Source: Paramecium sonneborni
Taxonomy: Eukaryota > Ciliophora > Oligohymenophorea > Peniculida > Parameciidae
NCBI GenBank assembly: GCA_905182985.1
Contig: CAJJDN010000137.1
Coordinates: forward strand, 111,841-175,840
Reading direction: 5' to 3'
Length of the DNA stretch: 64,000 nt
Shown: positions 10,796 through 25,193 of the stretch, piece after piece
Numbering within the stretch: the stretch's first letter is position 1
How the letters are laid out: every line of letters begins with the position of its first letter
Notes under the pieces: generated by a model
What the model was told of the DNA's origin: nothing
The model's input: the letters and a program-made list of their open reading frames with translations, nothing else
Database searches by the model: none
Made by a program: the position numbers and the translations under genes

Positions 10796-13700
10796 TCAAT
10801 AGATACTCAATAAGAAAATCAAAATCATAATTGATGATAAAATTTATTATTACTTTCTCTCATTCGGAGAATTGATATCCGTGGTATTTGAAATATCTAA
10901 AGAATTATCCTGAAAACACGCTTCACATTTATTCGTCTAGGTATTCCACACAAATGTCTAATCAGATTATTAAAAACAATTGGATTACGTAAGAGTTGTA
11001 GGATTTAATTCTAAACAAAAATCATTAACTTTTGAACAAAATATAACATACTTTTTATCTAAAGTTTTGATTCTCGAACAAATTCCATTTATTTCATAAT
11101 ATCTTTAACAATCTATTGGTTTACAATTATCCTATATGAACATACAATGTTTTGAAAATTAATAACAAGCATTTTTATTATTATTAGCATCAGAACAATT
11201 TTAGAATCTTTAACATCTATTATCCTACCAGAAGCAATCAATTGGATTTTTATGCTAATAACAAATTTTTTCAGTTAAAAATGAAAAACAATCTATATTC
11301 TAATTTGGTTTGCATGTTATACCATCAAAACTGCAATTCAATTCATCATGAGAAGCATTACATTCTTCTTGTTATACAAAGTCAAAACAATCTTACTTTT
11401 TTTTATTATTACATATATTTTCATTCCAAACACAATCATGTTTTTCACATTCATCTTCTAATTTATAATCTTAACATTGTTAATCTCTACAATAATAGGA
11501 ATCCCATGAGCAATTTTTTTGATTTTTATCTTTTACACATGATACTTTATTCTAATATTAATTGCATTCTAAAAATTCTATACAATTTTATCCATTAGTT
11601 GTACATTTTTTATTAGCGGATTGGCAATCGAAATATGTATAAAATTAAGCTTATGAACATGTTTTATATAAAGTGCACTATAATGCTTATTTTTAAATAT
11701 CAAAATACATAATACATTCTCCATCGATTCCTGTAACACAACCACCATTTATATTAGTCTAATTGCAACTAGTTAGTGGTACACAATTTATTCCATTGGT
11801 TGTACATAATTTGGAAGCTTATTTACATTTAGTATCTGTAAAAAGTTAAAGTGATTCACATTGACTGAATTAGTAACATTAACCTTCACTATCAGAAGTT
11901 TATTAATCATCCAAAATCCATACACATATACCATCAAATCCTTTATAACACATACTCTTTAATGTATATTGATTACAATTTAACATTTATGTGCAATATC
12001 CATTATAACCTAAAGTACAATTTTCATTAAAATACTAACATGATTCATATGTCAATCCTTTATAATCTTAACAATTAAAACTCCTACAAATATAATCTTC
12101 CCAAAAGCATTTATTACCATTAATATCTATTATACATGCTTCTTATTGTTCAAAGTTTTCACATGTGCTTTTTTCTTTGCAACCTCCTTTTTTCTTTACA
12201 GTACAATTAATATTATGAAATTAACATTGTTCTTCAGTACTATATGAAGTTGGAGCGGTATCGCATACAGCAATATCACAATATCCATAATCATTTTCTT
12301 GTTTTATAATCCATACACAAATCTCTCCTAAATTGGATTTAACACATCCTTTTCTATGCATAGCTTAAAGACAAGAACCTCTTTTAACACATTAATCACC
12401 ATTTGTAGTACATCCTTTCATATGATATTCACATTCAAAATCAGTTTAATATTTAAGATCTTCACATATTAAATTTCTACATTCTATATTTGGTGAAAAA
12501 CAATTTTAATTCATTATATTACATTATTCATAATTGTGTTACTCAATATTTTAACATGTATTTTCTAAACATTTCATTATATCTGAATTCCAAAAACAGA
12601 GTTAACCAAATTTATTCTTCTAGCATTATTATTCTAAAATATAATCTTCGCATTTTATTTTAATTGTCATACAACCTTTACCAAAATCAGAAACTACACA
12701 ATCTTCACCAAAATAGTCTTTACATTCTTGATTTGTATCATATAAATCCGAAAATGGAGCTGTTTCACAATATTTGATAGTGCAATAATTTCCAGTCCAC
12801 TGACAAGGATTGTTATTAATATCTATAACACATTACTCTTCAAAAGTATATAACCCACAAGATTACAATTCTTAACATCTCCCTACAATATATTGATTTG
12901 TATTAGGATCTATAAATTTACTAACTGTACAATTCAGATAATAAGAATTGCATTCTTCATGTTTAACTAATTGATTTGAAGCTGTTTAACAAGATTTATC
13001 CATACATTATGGAGGATTGAAATTCTCATTCCATTCACATGATATATTATCTATGCTAATTACACATTACTATTTAATAGAATAATTAGAACATTAAGTT
13101 AACATCATACAACCAGGAATAGGAACACCATTTTAACTTCTAACTGTGCATTTAATAGATAATCCAACAACATAATAGCATTCATCATGAGAATCAAATA
13201 ATTCTGTAGTTTCTATTTATAAACAATTTGCAACAACACAAGTTTTTTTAGATGGATTCCAAAAACAATTTTGATTATCTTCACTTGAATAACATTGAAT
13301 CTAAGAATAAAATTAACAAGCCATCTTATTAACACATCCTCCTACTTTAGCAATAGTGCAATGAGATGAGTATTCATTACATTAAGAATGTGTTTATAAA
13401 TAATCTGGAGCTTTTTAACATTATTTTATCTAACAAATACCATCTATAACAATGCAATCTCCTTCATATGAATGAACACATGATTCAATATTATTTAATG
13501 AACATTTCGTAAGCATAGGTACACATTTATCATAAAAAGTTGAAACTGTGCAATCACTTTTCCAAGTATTACAATTATTATGATTAAATTCAGATCCTAT
13601 ATAATTTGAACAGTTCTTTTCAGTACAACTTGTCGTAGAATCATTTGTGCACAATTTATTCTTCGAGTTACATTCAAAATGATTGTATTGATTTACTTGC

Positions 13701-16700
13701 AAATATATGATTTTACAAGGAATCCATTGATTAAATGAAATACACTGATGTATTCCATTAGATTAAATGGAAATACATCTTTCATATCTTGCTTAATAAC
13801 ATTAATCAAAAGCATTATAATATTAGCAATAATCTTTAATTTCAATACAATATGTTCCATCATAAGAAACACTACAATTTATATTATAAGATTAACAATC
13901 TTAAAATAGTAATGAGGGTCTAGTTATTTAAATACAATCAGTTGAGGGATTTTATACTGATAAACAGATATTATATTAAACATTATAATAGCATTTTCCC
14001 TATCTAGAATATACACAATGATTAAAATCATAATTATATTCTTAACAGGAATAAGGAATAAAAAAACAATTAGTTTAATCTTATGTTCCTACACAATAAT
14101 TGCTATAAGATGAGCAATAATCATAATTTAATGTTCCATTTTAATTTTAAATTAATTAGCATTAATTTTAAGGATCAGATATTTAGGTACATAAACCATT
14201 AATAATGATACATCTTTGATTGAATTAATTTCTTGTACAATTTTCTTCTGATAGATAATTTGAACAATCATAATGTAATTTAATACAACTTGATTAATTT
14301 TTATTTGCCAAACATAAGTTATTCTTTAAAGAACAATATTCATCAGTAAAAGGACCTTAAATTTTTTGACAATCATCTCCTGAAATTAAAGTGTGACATG
14401 ATCCATTTTCATAAAAACATCTAAAATGTAAAATTTAAAAACAACTCTCTTCTTAATAATATAACTCACATGATGGTTGCATTACAACACATGCAGTTCC
14501 TTAAATATTGACAGAACATTAATAACTTAAAGATTAACAAAACTAAAATGTTAAATTAGCCAACGAAACTTAATTACAATCAAAATAGCAATAATTATAT
14601 ATCGTTGCATTATCTACATTTGTACATCCTAATTTATATTGTCTGCAAATTTCCTTAGTTCCTTTGAAATTAGAACAAACTTGATTAGTAATACTTTTTT
14701 AATCATAGCATCTGTTATATATCCAAATACAATTATCTTCTGCGTTATTTGCAGATCTAAAACATCTTTCTTAAGTTTTATAATCAATGCAATTATATTC
14801 CAATTCATCACAAATATCTAAACTCCTTATTACTGTACACTTTGATGATTAATTTTGACAACTATTATAAGAATTAAAATCTTAGATTTGAGGTACATCC
14901 ATACATTCTAACTCTCTACAATAGTTATTTTCCCATAAACATTTCTATTCTGTAATTGTAATTTGGCATTAATCTTTTGATATATATTCATAACATTATT
15001 TTGCTAATGTTTAACAGCCAGTCAGATTAGAATTTACTGTACAGGTTTTCAAATTAGAATAGCAACTCTCATGTGAATATTAATTAATATTTTTGCAAAT
15101 TTTTAAAACACAACTATTTTAATTAAAAAAGCAATTTCCTTCTAATGAATGAAAGCAATTATTTTTTGAAAGTTAATAACAAAATTACTATTGATTAATA
15201 CAACCATCATTATTAGCATTTGGTATACAATTTGATGAATAAGAATGACATTATTCTAAATTAAATTCTTTTAAACTTCCTGTCGAATTCTCAATGCTAG
15301 CAGTTAAGCATGACTTTATTTTACAGACATTAATATTAGGAATCCATATACATACTGGATAATCAATTCTTTAGATTATACATTATTCAAAGTTAATTCT
15401 TTATTCACAGGTTAAAGATAATTCTTGACATCCTTTTGCAACAATAGATTAATTCTCTTTTACATATTTAATCACACATCCTTTTTCATAATAATCACAT
15501 TAATAATCATTCAATAAATTCAAAGGTGCAGTTACACAAGCTTTATCAATGCATTTATCTTCATACCATCCACAGTTTAGTTTTGAACCTCCAGGTTTAA
15601 TAACTCTCTTTACACATCCTCCTTTTGTTGTAATTGCCTCACATTTAAGTGGTATGTTCATACAACCATATCCTAAATTGCTTAATGTACAAGAATTTAA
15701 ATAATCCTAACATTCTTGATGAGTCTTTATGTTTTTAGATGCAAACTCACAAACCTTTTCTATGCACCTTTAATTCCATATACATCTTGAAACAGATTAT
15801 TCACAAATTTCCTAACTCTTAGAAATATTACATGTCCATTCAACACATTAATCTCCTGTTTTATTGATAGTACAAGTACTTTAAAACTCTTGACATTATT
15901 AATGTGAAGATCTTTTTGGTGAATTTGAACATTTCTTTTCAAGGCAAACTTATTTTATTTCATCCCAAAAACATAATTTTCCATTAATATCATATTAGTT
16001 ATCACACTCTTAATAAATTTAAATGAATAAACAGTTTGTTTTATTCATACAATTTCCATATTTATTTTTTATACAATTTTCTAAAATTTAATTACATGTT
16101 TTATTCTCTAATTCTTAAATTGTTATATTTTCACATAATTTTTTCTAACATTAATTGTTTTCATTCCAAAAACAAGAATTTCCAAATTTGTCATATAGGC
16201 AAGCTTATTAAATTTCTGCATCATTACATTCCTAAATTTGTTAGCATCCATAAAGTAGTTTTGGAATGCATTCTTTTGAAAAATCTTGACATTATTCCCA
16301 AGTGTTGAATGAATTAGGTGCATAATAACATTCTCTTTTAATGCAAGTATTAACATCCCAATAGCATTCTTATTAGTAATTTTAACAACTTGATAAAGAT
16401 TTTAAATTTTAACAAACTAATATTTCAGAACACCCATTTTGTCCATCCTCATAACATTTATAATTTTTAATATCTCTTTTACAATTAGATGTTTTCAATT
16501 ATTAAGCTAGAGTTTTACAGTTTCTTTCAAAACATTCATTATTAACCCAAATACATTATATTGTTTGGTCTAAATTCCAATAGCATTAACTTTCATTCTT
16601 TTGATCAGAACAATTTAATCCACTATCAATACATCCTTAATCAATATTAACTGTGCATGTTTTCATTGCAGTTCTGCATTGTTCATCTGTATTCAAAGAT

Positions 16701-18443
16701 TTTGGTAATAAATCACAAAAATTAGCTTAAAGGCATAAATTCATGGCCCAATAACAATAATATTATTAGGGTTACTAAATAAATTCACATGACATCTAAG
16801 TTTCATAATCTATACAATTTTGATGTTTTTGTACACAGGTGATTCCATCAGATATACATAATGTTGAATAACTTTAACATTCTTCATGGGTTGTATTTTA
16901 ATAAAAATTACATCCTGGAAAGGTTTAACATGAATAAATTTTATCCAACAAAATCCAAGCACATGATTCTATTTTTAAACAAGTTTTCATATCTATAAAT
17001 TATTAACAATATTGTTGTTTTTCTTTTATGATAATATTTTAGGATTGATTATTTTTTTCTTCAACACAAAATTCACCATCTTCTTACCAATAACAATTTT
17101 TATAACTGCTTAAGCAGTCTATTTTGACTTTAATACTAGTACAATCACAATGTACATTTAATAATTGTTCAGCAATAAGAAAGTTAGACAGTAAAAGGAG
17201 GATGATAATNATCATATTAGTTATCACACTCTTAATAAATTTAAATGAATAAACAGTTTGTTTTATTCATACAATTTCCATATTTATTTTTTATACAATT
17301 TTCTAAAATTTAATTACATGTTTTATTCTCTAATTCTTAAATTGTTATATTTTCACATAATTTTTTCTAACATTAATTGTTTTCATTCCAAAAACAAGAA
17401 TTTCCAAATTTGTCATATAGGCAAGCTTATTAAATTTCTGCATCATTACATTCCTAAATTTGTTAGCATCCATAAAGTAGTTTTGGAATGCATTCTTTTG
17501 AAAAATCTTGACATTATTCCCAAGTGTTGAATGAATTAGGTGCATAATAACATTCTCTTTTAATGCAAGTATTAACATCCCAATAGCATTCTTATTAGTA
17601 ATTTTAACAACTTGATAAAGATTTTAAATTTTAACAAACTAATATTTCAGAACACCCATTTTGTCCATCCTCATAACATTTATAATTTTTAATATCTCTT
17701 TTACAATTAGATGTTTTCAATTATTAAGCTAGAGTTTTACAGTTTCTTTCAAAACATTCATTATTAACCCAAATACATTATATTGTTTGGTCTAAATTCC
17801 AATAGCATTAACTTTCATTCTTTTGATCAGAACAATTTAATCCACTATCAATACATCCTTAATCAATATTAACTGTGCATGTTTTCATTGCAGTTCTGCA
17901 TTGTTCATCTGTATTCAAAGATTTTGGTAATAAATCACAAAAATTAGCTTAAAGGCATAAATTCATGGCCCAATAACAATAATATTATTAGGGTTACTAA
18001 ATAAATTCACATGACATCTAAGTTTCATAATCTATACAATTTTGATGTTTTTGTACACAGGTGATTCCATCAGATATACATAATGTTGAATAACTTTAAC
18101 ATTCTTCATGGGTTGTATTTTAATAAAAATTACATCCTGGAAAGGTTTAACATGAATAAATTTTATCCAACAAAATCCAAGCACATGATTCTATTTTTAA
18201 ACAAGTTTTCATATCTATAAATTATTAACAATATTGTTGTTTTTCTTTTATGATAATATTTTAGGATTGATTATTTTTTTCTTCAACACAAAATTCACCA
18301 TCTTCTTACCAATAACAATTTTTATAACTGCTTAAGCAGTCTATTTTGACTTTAATACTAGTACAATCACAATGTACATTTAATAATTGTTCAGCAATAA
18401 GAAAGTTAGACAGTAAAAGGAGGATGATAATAATTTTGATCAT
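10796..18443 (-). CDS. Giant Cys-rich surface-antigen-like protein B (contains a scaffold join)
   Basis: A very large secreted surface protein. It starts with a signal peptide (MIKIIIILLLLSNFLIAE). Many degenerate Cys repeats follow with the Paramecium surface antigen pattern, for example CYWNLDQTIQCIWVNNEC and KTCLKIESCAW: a Cys every 6-15 residues, a recurring C-x-W, and K/R-x-C between units. It ends in a hydrophilic stretch and a hydrophobic tail (ILSSIMILIFLLSIY), as expected for a GPI-anchor signal. As printed it holds a 1221-bp duplicate plus one N (15989-18431). Removing one copy and the N leaves 6426 bp, exactly 2142 codons, so about 2,141 residues and no intron needed. It lies head-to-tail with its paralogue upstream. 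Whether it is an expressed surface antigen or a structural coat protein cannot be told from sequence. Confidence 0.85.
15989..17209. repeat. Contig-end overlap, copy 1 of 1221 bp (repeated at 17211-18431)
   Basis: The 1221 bases before the N at 17210 recur right after it (offset 1222). Both copies lie inside giant gene B. The extra copy plus one N would shift the frame, and removing them restores an uninterrupted frame. That is strong evidence that this is an unmerged contig overlap. Confidence 0.92.
17210..17210. other. Single-N scaffold join
   Basis: N between the two identical 1221-bp blocks inside giant gene B. Confidence 0.9.
17211..18431. repeat. Contig-end overlap, copy 2
   Basis: Repeat of 15989-17209. 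This copy runs into the true 5' end of giant gene B (start codon complement at 18441-18443). Confidence 0.9.
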
Positions 18444-18586
18444 AAAATCAGATAGAATAATAATTTGTTATAATCATATCAATAAAAAATACATTAATGA
18501 TAATGATAAATTTTATGATAAAATCAGATAGAATAATAATGTGTAAAAATTATGTCAATTAATAATCAATAAAAAATACATTAATG
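18442..18586. repeat. Imperfect direct repeat at the junction of the two giant genes
   Basis: Two related units, 18442-18499 and 18518-18586, both begin ATAAAATCAGATAGAATAAT and end AATAAAAAATACATTAATG, with a short indel between. One unit overlaps the start of gene B and its promoter, the other the last codons and 3' end of gene A. This looks like the footprint of the duplication that produced the gene pair. Confidence 0.8.
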
Positions 18587-21500
18587 CTGAGATTAAAAAT
18601 GCATAATCGACAGTTTAAGTTGGTGTTGTTAAATTGGAACTTGAATTTGTTTGAGTACTATTGCCAAAGTTATTATTATTATTTTGAGTAATACAAGATT
18701 AACATTTGTTTTTATTAGTATTCCATGTATAGGAATACTGTGAATTGATAAGACATTCTTATTCAGTAAGAGCTGATAGATCAATGTCTGCACACTTTCC
18801 TTAAGTAAATGAACAGGCAGTTTTAGAAGAGTAATTCCAATTATAGAAAGATTTGCATAAGCCATTATTATTTAAATATGTTTCACAAGTATGAGTATAA
18901 CAAGAGCTTGTAGATTAGCTTGTAGCATATTTTATAGCACATCTATCATTAGCTTATAAACAAGCCTCTTAATCATTATCTGCTTAAGTACATGAAAGCA
19001 TCAATGAACATACTGAAGTTTTTGAATTCCATACACATATACCATCAGTACCTCCAACATTGCAAGCTATTTTTGTTATATATCTAGAACAAGTATCTTT
19101 ATTAATACAATTTACACCATTAGTAATGCAATTAGATAGAGTTTTCTAACATAAAGCTAATGTTGTTCCATTTTAGATATCATCACATGTAAGCTTTTAA
19201 CATTTATCAAGAGCTACATTCCAATTACATTTTCCCTCCAAACCATAAGCAACAGAACATAAGGCTGATGATGTATATTAATAACAATTTTATTTGGTAA
19301 TGCATTATATACCACTGAAGGTGCAAAATGAAAGGAATTTATTACATTATTCATTAGTAATTCCACTAAAATCAGAACAATTTTATTTTCTACATAAACC
19401 ATTATCCCATACACATCTACCTGTAGATACAATTTAGTTATCTTGATATTAAACTCCATTTATATCTAAGTAACAAGATTCTTATCTTTGATATTAACTA
19501 CATTCATTTAAACTTATGCAACCGGAAACTGCGTTCGTAGTACAATTCTTATTAGCAGATTAACATTCTTTATGTGTTAAGTAATAAGCATCAATACAAC
19601 TGGTAAAGTGTTTGCAAACTGGTGGTTAATTTGAATTTAATGCAGCAACAGTTTGCATACAATTTCCATCTATTCCTTCAATACATCCTCCATTTGTATT
19701 TGTTTCAGAACAAAGTGAAAGTGGAACACATTATATACCATCTGTTGTACATTCTAATGAAATCTATTAACATTCAACATGTGTTTAAAATTCAATACTG
19801 TTGCAAGATGTGTATTTATAACATTTATTTTATTATTCAATCCATAAACATGGACCATCCTATCCTAAAATACATTAACTTTCTTTTTAATATTCATTAC
19901 ATTATCTAATTTTTCTACATTTATTGTTATCATCAATAGTGCATAACTTATTAAAGTTTTAACATTCTTTATGAGTAGTACCTTTATAGTCAGAACATTC
20001 TCCTATATTTCTACATTTATTGTTCTCCCAAATACATGTGATATTGTTATAACTCTAATTACAATCTATTTCTTTATTTATAATCTAACATACTTTCAAA
20101 GTACAATAAGTTTTATTCCAATAACATTATTCATCATTAATAGATTTTTAACAAGCTGTTTCATTTAATGCTTAAGCACAAGTACCTTTAGTAACACATT
20201 TAATACCATCAGTTGTACAGATTGGCATTTATTATCTGCATTCTTAATCTGTTTTATATTGATAATCTTCACATGTGATTGTTTTACATTTATTTGTATC
20301 TTCAGCTGTACAATTAGGTAACCATTATTCACATAATTATTTAGTATTTTTATCACTTGGAGCATTTGCACATGATTTTTAATCGCATTTTGAATCGAAC
20401 CAATAACAATCGTTATTATTTATATCTTTAATACATTGAACTTGATACATAATGTCTGAACAATTATTAGGTAATGTCATACAACCTAATAAATCATAAT
20501 TTACTGTGCAAGTGTTCAAATATTATTAACAAATCTCATGAGTAGAATAATCTGTTGTTTTAGGTGCAGTCTTACAGCCAAAATCAACACATTGATTATC
20601 TATCCATTTACATTATTTATTATTCTTATTTAAAAAACATTGTTATTCATATTAATAACTTGCGCAATCTATGCTTAATGTTAAACATCCACTTGCTATA
20701 TGAGTTGATTAATCATTACTATATAAAATATTAACTGTGCATTTCTAATCGAATTCTTAACATTCCTCATGAGTTATGAATGAAAGTGAAGCATTTTCAC
20801 ATGATTTTAATTAACACATACCTGGATTACCATTTACATTCCAATTACATTATTTATTATATTTATCTATTACACATTATCCTTAGATAAGATATTCAGT
20901 ACATTATTTCAGTTATTGACAGCCAATGCCATTCGATGATAATGTACATTTTATAATTGTTGAGGCATTATAACATTTATTATGTGTATTATAATCATTT
21001 GTCTATTCTATCAAATCACATTATAGATTTACACATGTCATATTATATTAATTCCACCAACATTTCTTACCTTCTATATTATATTAACATTATAGTAAAG
21101 TCTTGTACATGTTACAATTATTTGATTTCATAATACAACCTCCAATAGTGGCTACAGTGCATTAATTGTTTTAACTTTCACATTCGTTATGTGTAGTTAA
21201 AGTATCGGATAGTTTCTAACAAGTGAACTTCATACACTTATTATCATAAACAATACATTATCCTTCTTATGCTTATAAACAAGAATTCACATTTTATTCT
21301 AAACATGTTTATTTCATTTCAACACATCCATTATTAGTTAAATTTATTGTACATTTTGACAACCATTCATTACATTAAGCATGAGTAGTAAATAATGTAT
21401 TTGTATTCAAACATGTTTTATCTTAGCATCCAGAATTCGAATTGTTCGTACATGTACTTTTTAAATCTTAACAAATAGAATGGGTGTATGAACTTGATTA

Positions 21501-24500
21501 TCCTATAAACAATTTATTGCATAAAGTTGCTTATGTTATATTTATACATAATGCTCCAGAATCATTTTGCTGATTTTAAATACATCTACCTAATGATGAT
21601 GAATAACAATCTTCTAAATTAGAATATTCTGAACATTAAGCTTTAAGATTAACACAAGCAGAACCGGTTCTATTAACACTGCAATAATATTTGGAATAAT
21701 CTTAACATTTTGAGAATGTAAGTCCAGGTTCTACAAGTAGATTACAATATCTAACATTGTTTGTTGCAATAGGTACACAATTTGTACCATTATATCTACA
21801 AACACCTTCTTCTTTTGAATATACACATGCTTGATCACTAGCCTAATGACAATATTGTTGCATAGAAATACATCCAGTATTACTTCTATTATTGATACAT
21901 GAATAATCATATTCTTAACAGATGGAGAATGTTGTTGGAGTAATTCCAGAATATTCAGTACAATTTTTGGAAATACAAATATTATTACCTTAATCTGTAG
22001 TTGTCATTTTACAAAAGGATCTTTTTGAATAACAATCAATGTCATCAGTAGGTGTTGCAATGGTATTACATGGTATATGAGTCCATACACATAGGAGAGA
22101 CTTCATAACACAATCACCTTCTTTGGAATATTTACATGAAGTGGAATCAGCACCATATTATGAGCAATTGTCTAATTTAGTAATACATTAATTAGAATCA
22201 GCATTTATTGTACATCCTGATACTAATTCACAAGCCTATTGAGTTGTGTAATTGTAGTCTGTACATATCTTATTGGTACATCCATTTTAATTTAGATTAG
22301 ATTTACAATGAGATAGCACATTAGCACAATTGCTATGATTATAAGTAGTAAGTTTGATATCTCCACAAGTTAAATTTTAAAGTTATTAACATGAATCGTT
22401 AATCCAAATGCATTAGATATTATTTGAAGAATAATAACATTGATAAGATTATTTATAACTTTCACAAGTAGAATATTTTTCAACACATCCTTATTTAGCT
22501 ACTTTACTAACAACAGTACAAGAAGGATTAAGTGAATTGCATTCTTCATATGTATCATAATCAGATGTATCTAGAGCATCAGTACAAGTAGCATCTCTGC
22601 ATTAAGTACCATTCCAAAAACAATTAATATTATTAGATGTTAAAAAACATTATCGCTAATTTGTATAGGATGAACATTTAGATGATAAAGAAATGCAGCT
22701 ATTTAAAAATACATTTACAGTACAACTAGATAATAGATTCTAACATTCTTAATGCGAAGACGCTATCAAATTAATGCATATTTTATCTTTGCATTATCCA
22801 CCTGACCATATACAATCATTAGATTATGAAGATATACAATTATTAATACTTAATTGAGTACAATATTAGGGTTTTGCTATACAACCATTACCACTATTAT
22901 TAGGGATACAATTATCTAAATAAGATAAACACGATTGTTAATCAAAAACATTTAAATAATTAGGTGATCCAATTACACTTGCACTTTCACAACTTTGTTT
23001 AACACATTTATTAAAGTTCCAAATACATACAGGTTTATCACCATATTAACAATTACCTTATATTTTTCTATCTTCACAATTAACACTCAGATCCATACAT
23101 CCTTTAGAAATATTACTAACTATACAATCTGGTTTAAATGCTTAGCATTATTGAGTATTACTTAAACTTAAATCAGCCATACTACATGTTCTATCTATAC
23201 ATTTCTTATCTTTCCAATGACAATATTAACCACTCTTAGTCATATAACAAGAACTTTCTGATACATATCCTTAACATATCAAACCTATATTCATACAACC
23301 AGAACCTGAGGTATCTAAAACACATTAGTCCATATATTATTAACATTCGTTGTTTGTTTTTAAGGATTTTGAAGCAGAATTACAACTCTTTATAAAACAA
23401 GTACTTTTCCAAGAACATTTATTGTTCTATTTATCAACTATACATTAATCAGCTTAGACTATATTTTCACAAATCTTATCAAGACATCCACTTTGAGCTG
23501 TTACATTTAAAATACAAGAATTTTAATATAGTTAACATTCAGTATCTGTCTTTGATGTTGTATTATTTATACAGGTTTTTAAAACACACTTATTTCCATT
23601 CCAATAACATTTAGTACCATCCTCCATATCTATACATCCTATTTAATTTTTTGAAGATTCACAAGATTGTTATTCAATGCATCCATTTAATGTTGTTATA
23701 CAATTCTTATTTATTTTTTTACATAATTCATTTGTGTTGAATTTCTAAGGAGCCTGTGAACATTTCTTATCTATACAATTATTTTCAATCCATATACATG
23801 GTTATTTATTCATATTCATAACACAACCTAATTCTACTTTAATATTCTCGCAAGAACTTATAATAACACATCCTCCATTTTATTAAGTTGTACAAGTAGA
23901 ATCGAAATTATTACATTGTTCAAATGTAGTATAACTAATAGGGGCATTTGAACAAATTCTACTTACACATTTCTAATTTATCCATGCACAAGATTAAGAT
24001 TTACTTTTATCCCAAACACATTATATTTCTAATTTCTAATTTGAACATGCATCACCACTATCTATACAACCACCATATTCCTCCACTGTACATTTAGATA
24101 ATTAATTTCTACACTCTTAATCACTTTATAAACTTTTTGATATTTGAGAACACTCTGAAATATCTTGGCATTTATCCACATTCCAATAACATAATTTATT
24201 ATATTTATTTTTGAAGCATCCAATCTCTGTTTTATATTCTGAACACAATCCAATATCAATACAATGTACTCCATCTGACATACATTTATTTGAAATATAT
24301 TGACACTCCTAATGTTGTGTAAATACATAGGCAGTACAACCTGTAAAAGGTATACAGTTTTTATCTATCCATGCACAACCTACTGTATTTTAACAAATCG
24401 AATCCTCAAAATATGTGCAATAAGTAATTCTAGCAGTTATCTCTACAGGAGTTTCTATACTCATCTCACATTTGTTTTGGTCCCATGTACATTTCATTAT

Positions 24501-24611
24501 TTAACAATCATTTTATGATAGTAATTATTCACAAGTACATTTTGTAGTTGAAAATGTTGTAGCTTTATGTAATATAAGTAACGAAAAGAAGATAGTTATT
24601 TTGAAATACAT
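18555..24611 (-). CDS. Giant Cys-rich surface-antigen-like protein A
   Basis: A single uninterrupted frame of 2,019 codons (2,018 residues) with TGA as stop. The N-terminus is a signal peptide (ITIFFSLLILHKATTF). The body is a long run of diverged Paramecium-surface-antigen-type repeats, for example KCYWNGNKCVLKTC, SCYMTKSGQYCHWKDKKC and KVCIWNFNKC-like units, each bringing about eight cysteines and often C-x-W. The C-terminus is Asn/Thr/Ser-rich and ends in a hydrophobic tail (YAFLISALMYFLLIIN), typical of GPI-anchored proteins. No intron is required. It lies 111 bp upstream of the paralogous gene B on the same strand. Repeats are strongly diverged from each other, unlike the near-identical central repeats of classical immobilisation antigens, so it may be a distinct cell-surface or secretory protein. 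Disulfide-rich folding and surface location are inferred. Confidence 0.9.
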
Positions 24612-24735
24612 TTATAAATATATTATTGATTTGAATTAATAATTATAGTAAATTAATATATAATATATAATATATATATAATTATATAATTATAAATAAT
24701 AATAATAATATATAATTAATAATAGATAATAATAA

Positions 24736-25163
24736 TCAAATAAATCCCAATTCTTTTTCTGCATCTTAAACTCTGTTTTCAAGTACAATAGTATTTTATT
24801 ATAATTTAATTCTGTCTTAATTTATCTAATCGACTTATTATTTAAGAAATTGATGTTGTTCTAATTATAAGGCATTTTATTCATGAAACTCCTACATTAA
24901 TCTTCTATATTCATCATTCAAATATTTATTTGCCTCATCAAATGAATCAGTGGTCTTCTACGATAATTCAATTAAATTATTTCGCAATTATTCTTTGTCT
25001 TTTTTGGCCACATCCAAATCATCAATTAATAATTAAAGTAATTGCTACTTTTAGGAGACTGACTTACATCCAATCTCTACAAATGAGTCTTAACAGGCAT
25101 TTTGATAGCAAAATCTTCTTAATCACAAGGTAAGAGATCCTGGAAATCACTATTATAAGCCAT
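24736..25163 (-). CDS. Small coiled-coil protein
   Basis: A 134-residue protein with one 23-nt intron (25045-25067); spliced length is exactly 135 codons. The first 30 residues are mixed (MAYNSDFQDLLPCDQEDFAI). The rest is a continuous charged, Gln/Leu-rich helix with heptad character (QLLQLLIDDLDVAKKDKEQL onward), predicted to form a coiled coil. No catalytic motif is visible. It lies between the giant surface protein gene and an LRR gene on the same strand, 30 bp from the latter. Function unknown; a cytoskeletal or basal-body role would be a guess. Confidence 0.8.
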
Positions 25164-25193
25164 GTATTTAATTATTATATAAAATGTATAAAA

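Noticed and set aside
16036..16308. Plus-strand ORF repeated at 17258-17530
   Set aside because: Antisense shadow of giant gene B. It appears twice only because of the contig overlap.
18629..18865. Minus ORF of 78 codons within giant gene A
   Set aside because: Off-frame relative to the Cys-repeat frame, which runs without TGA for 2,018 codons.
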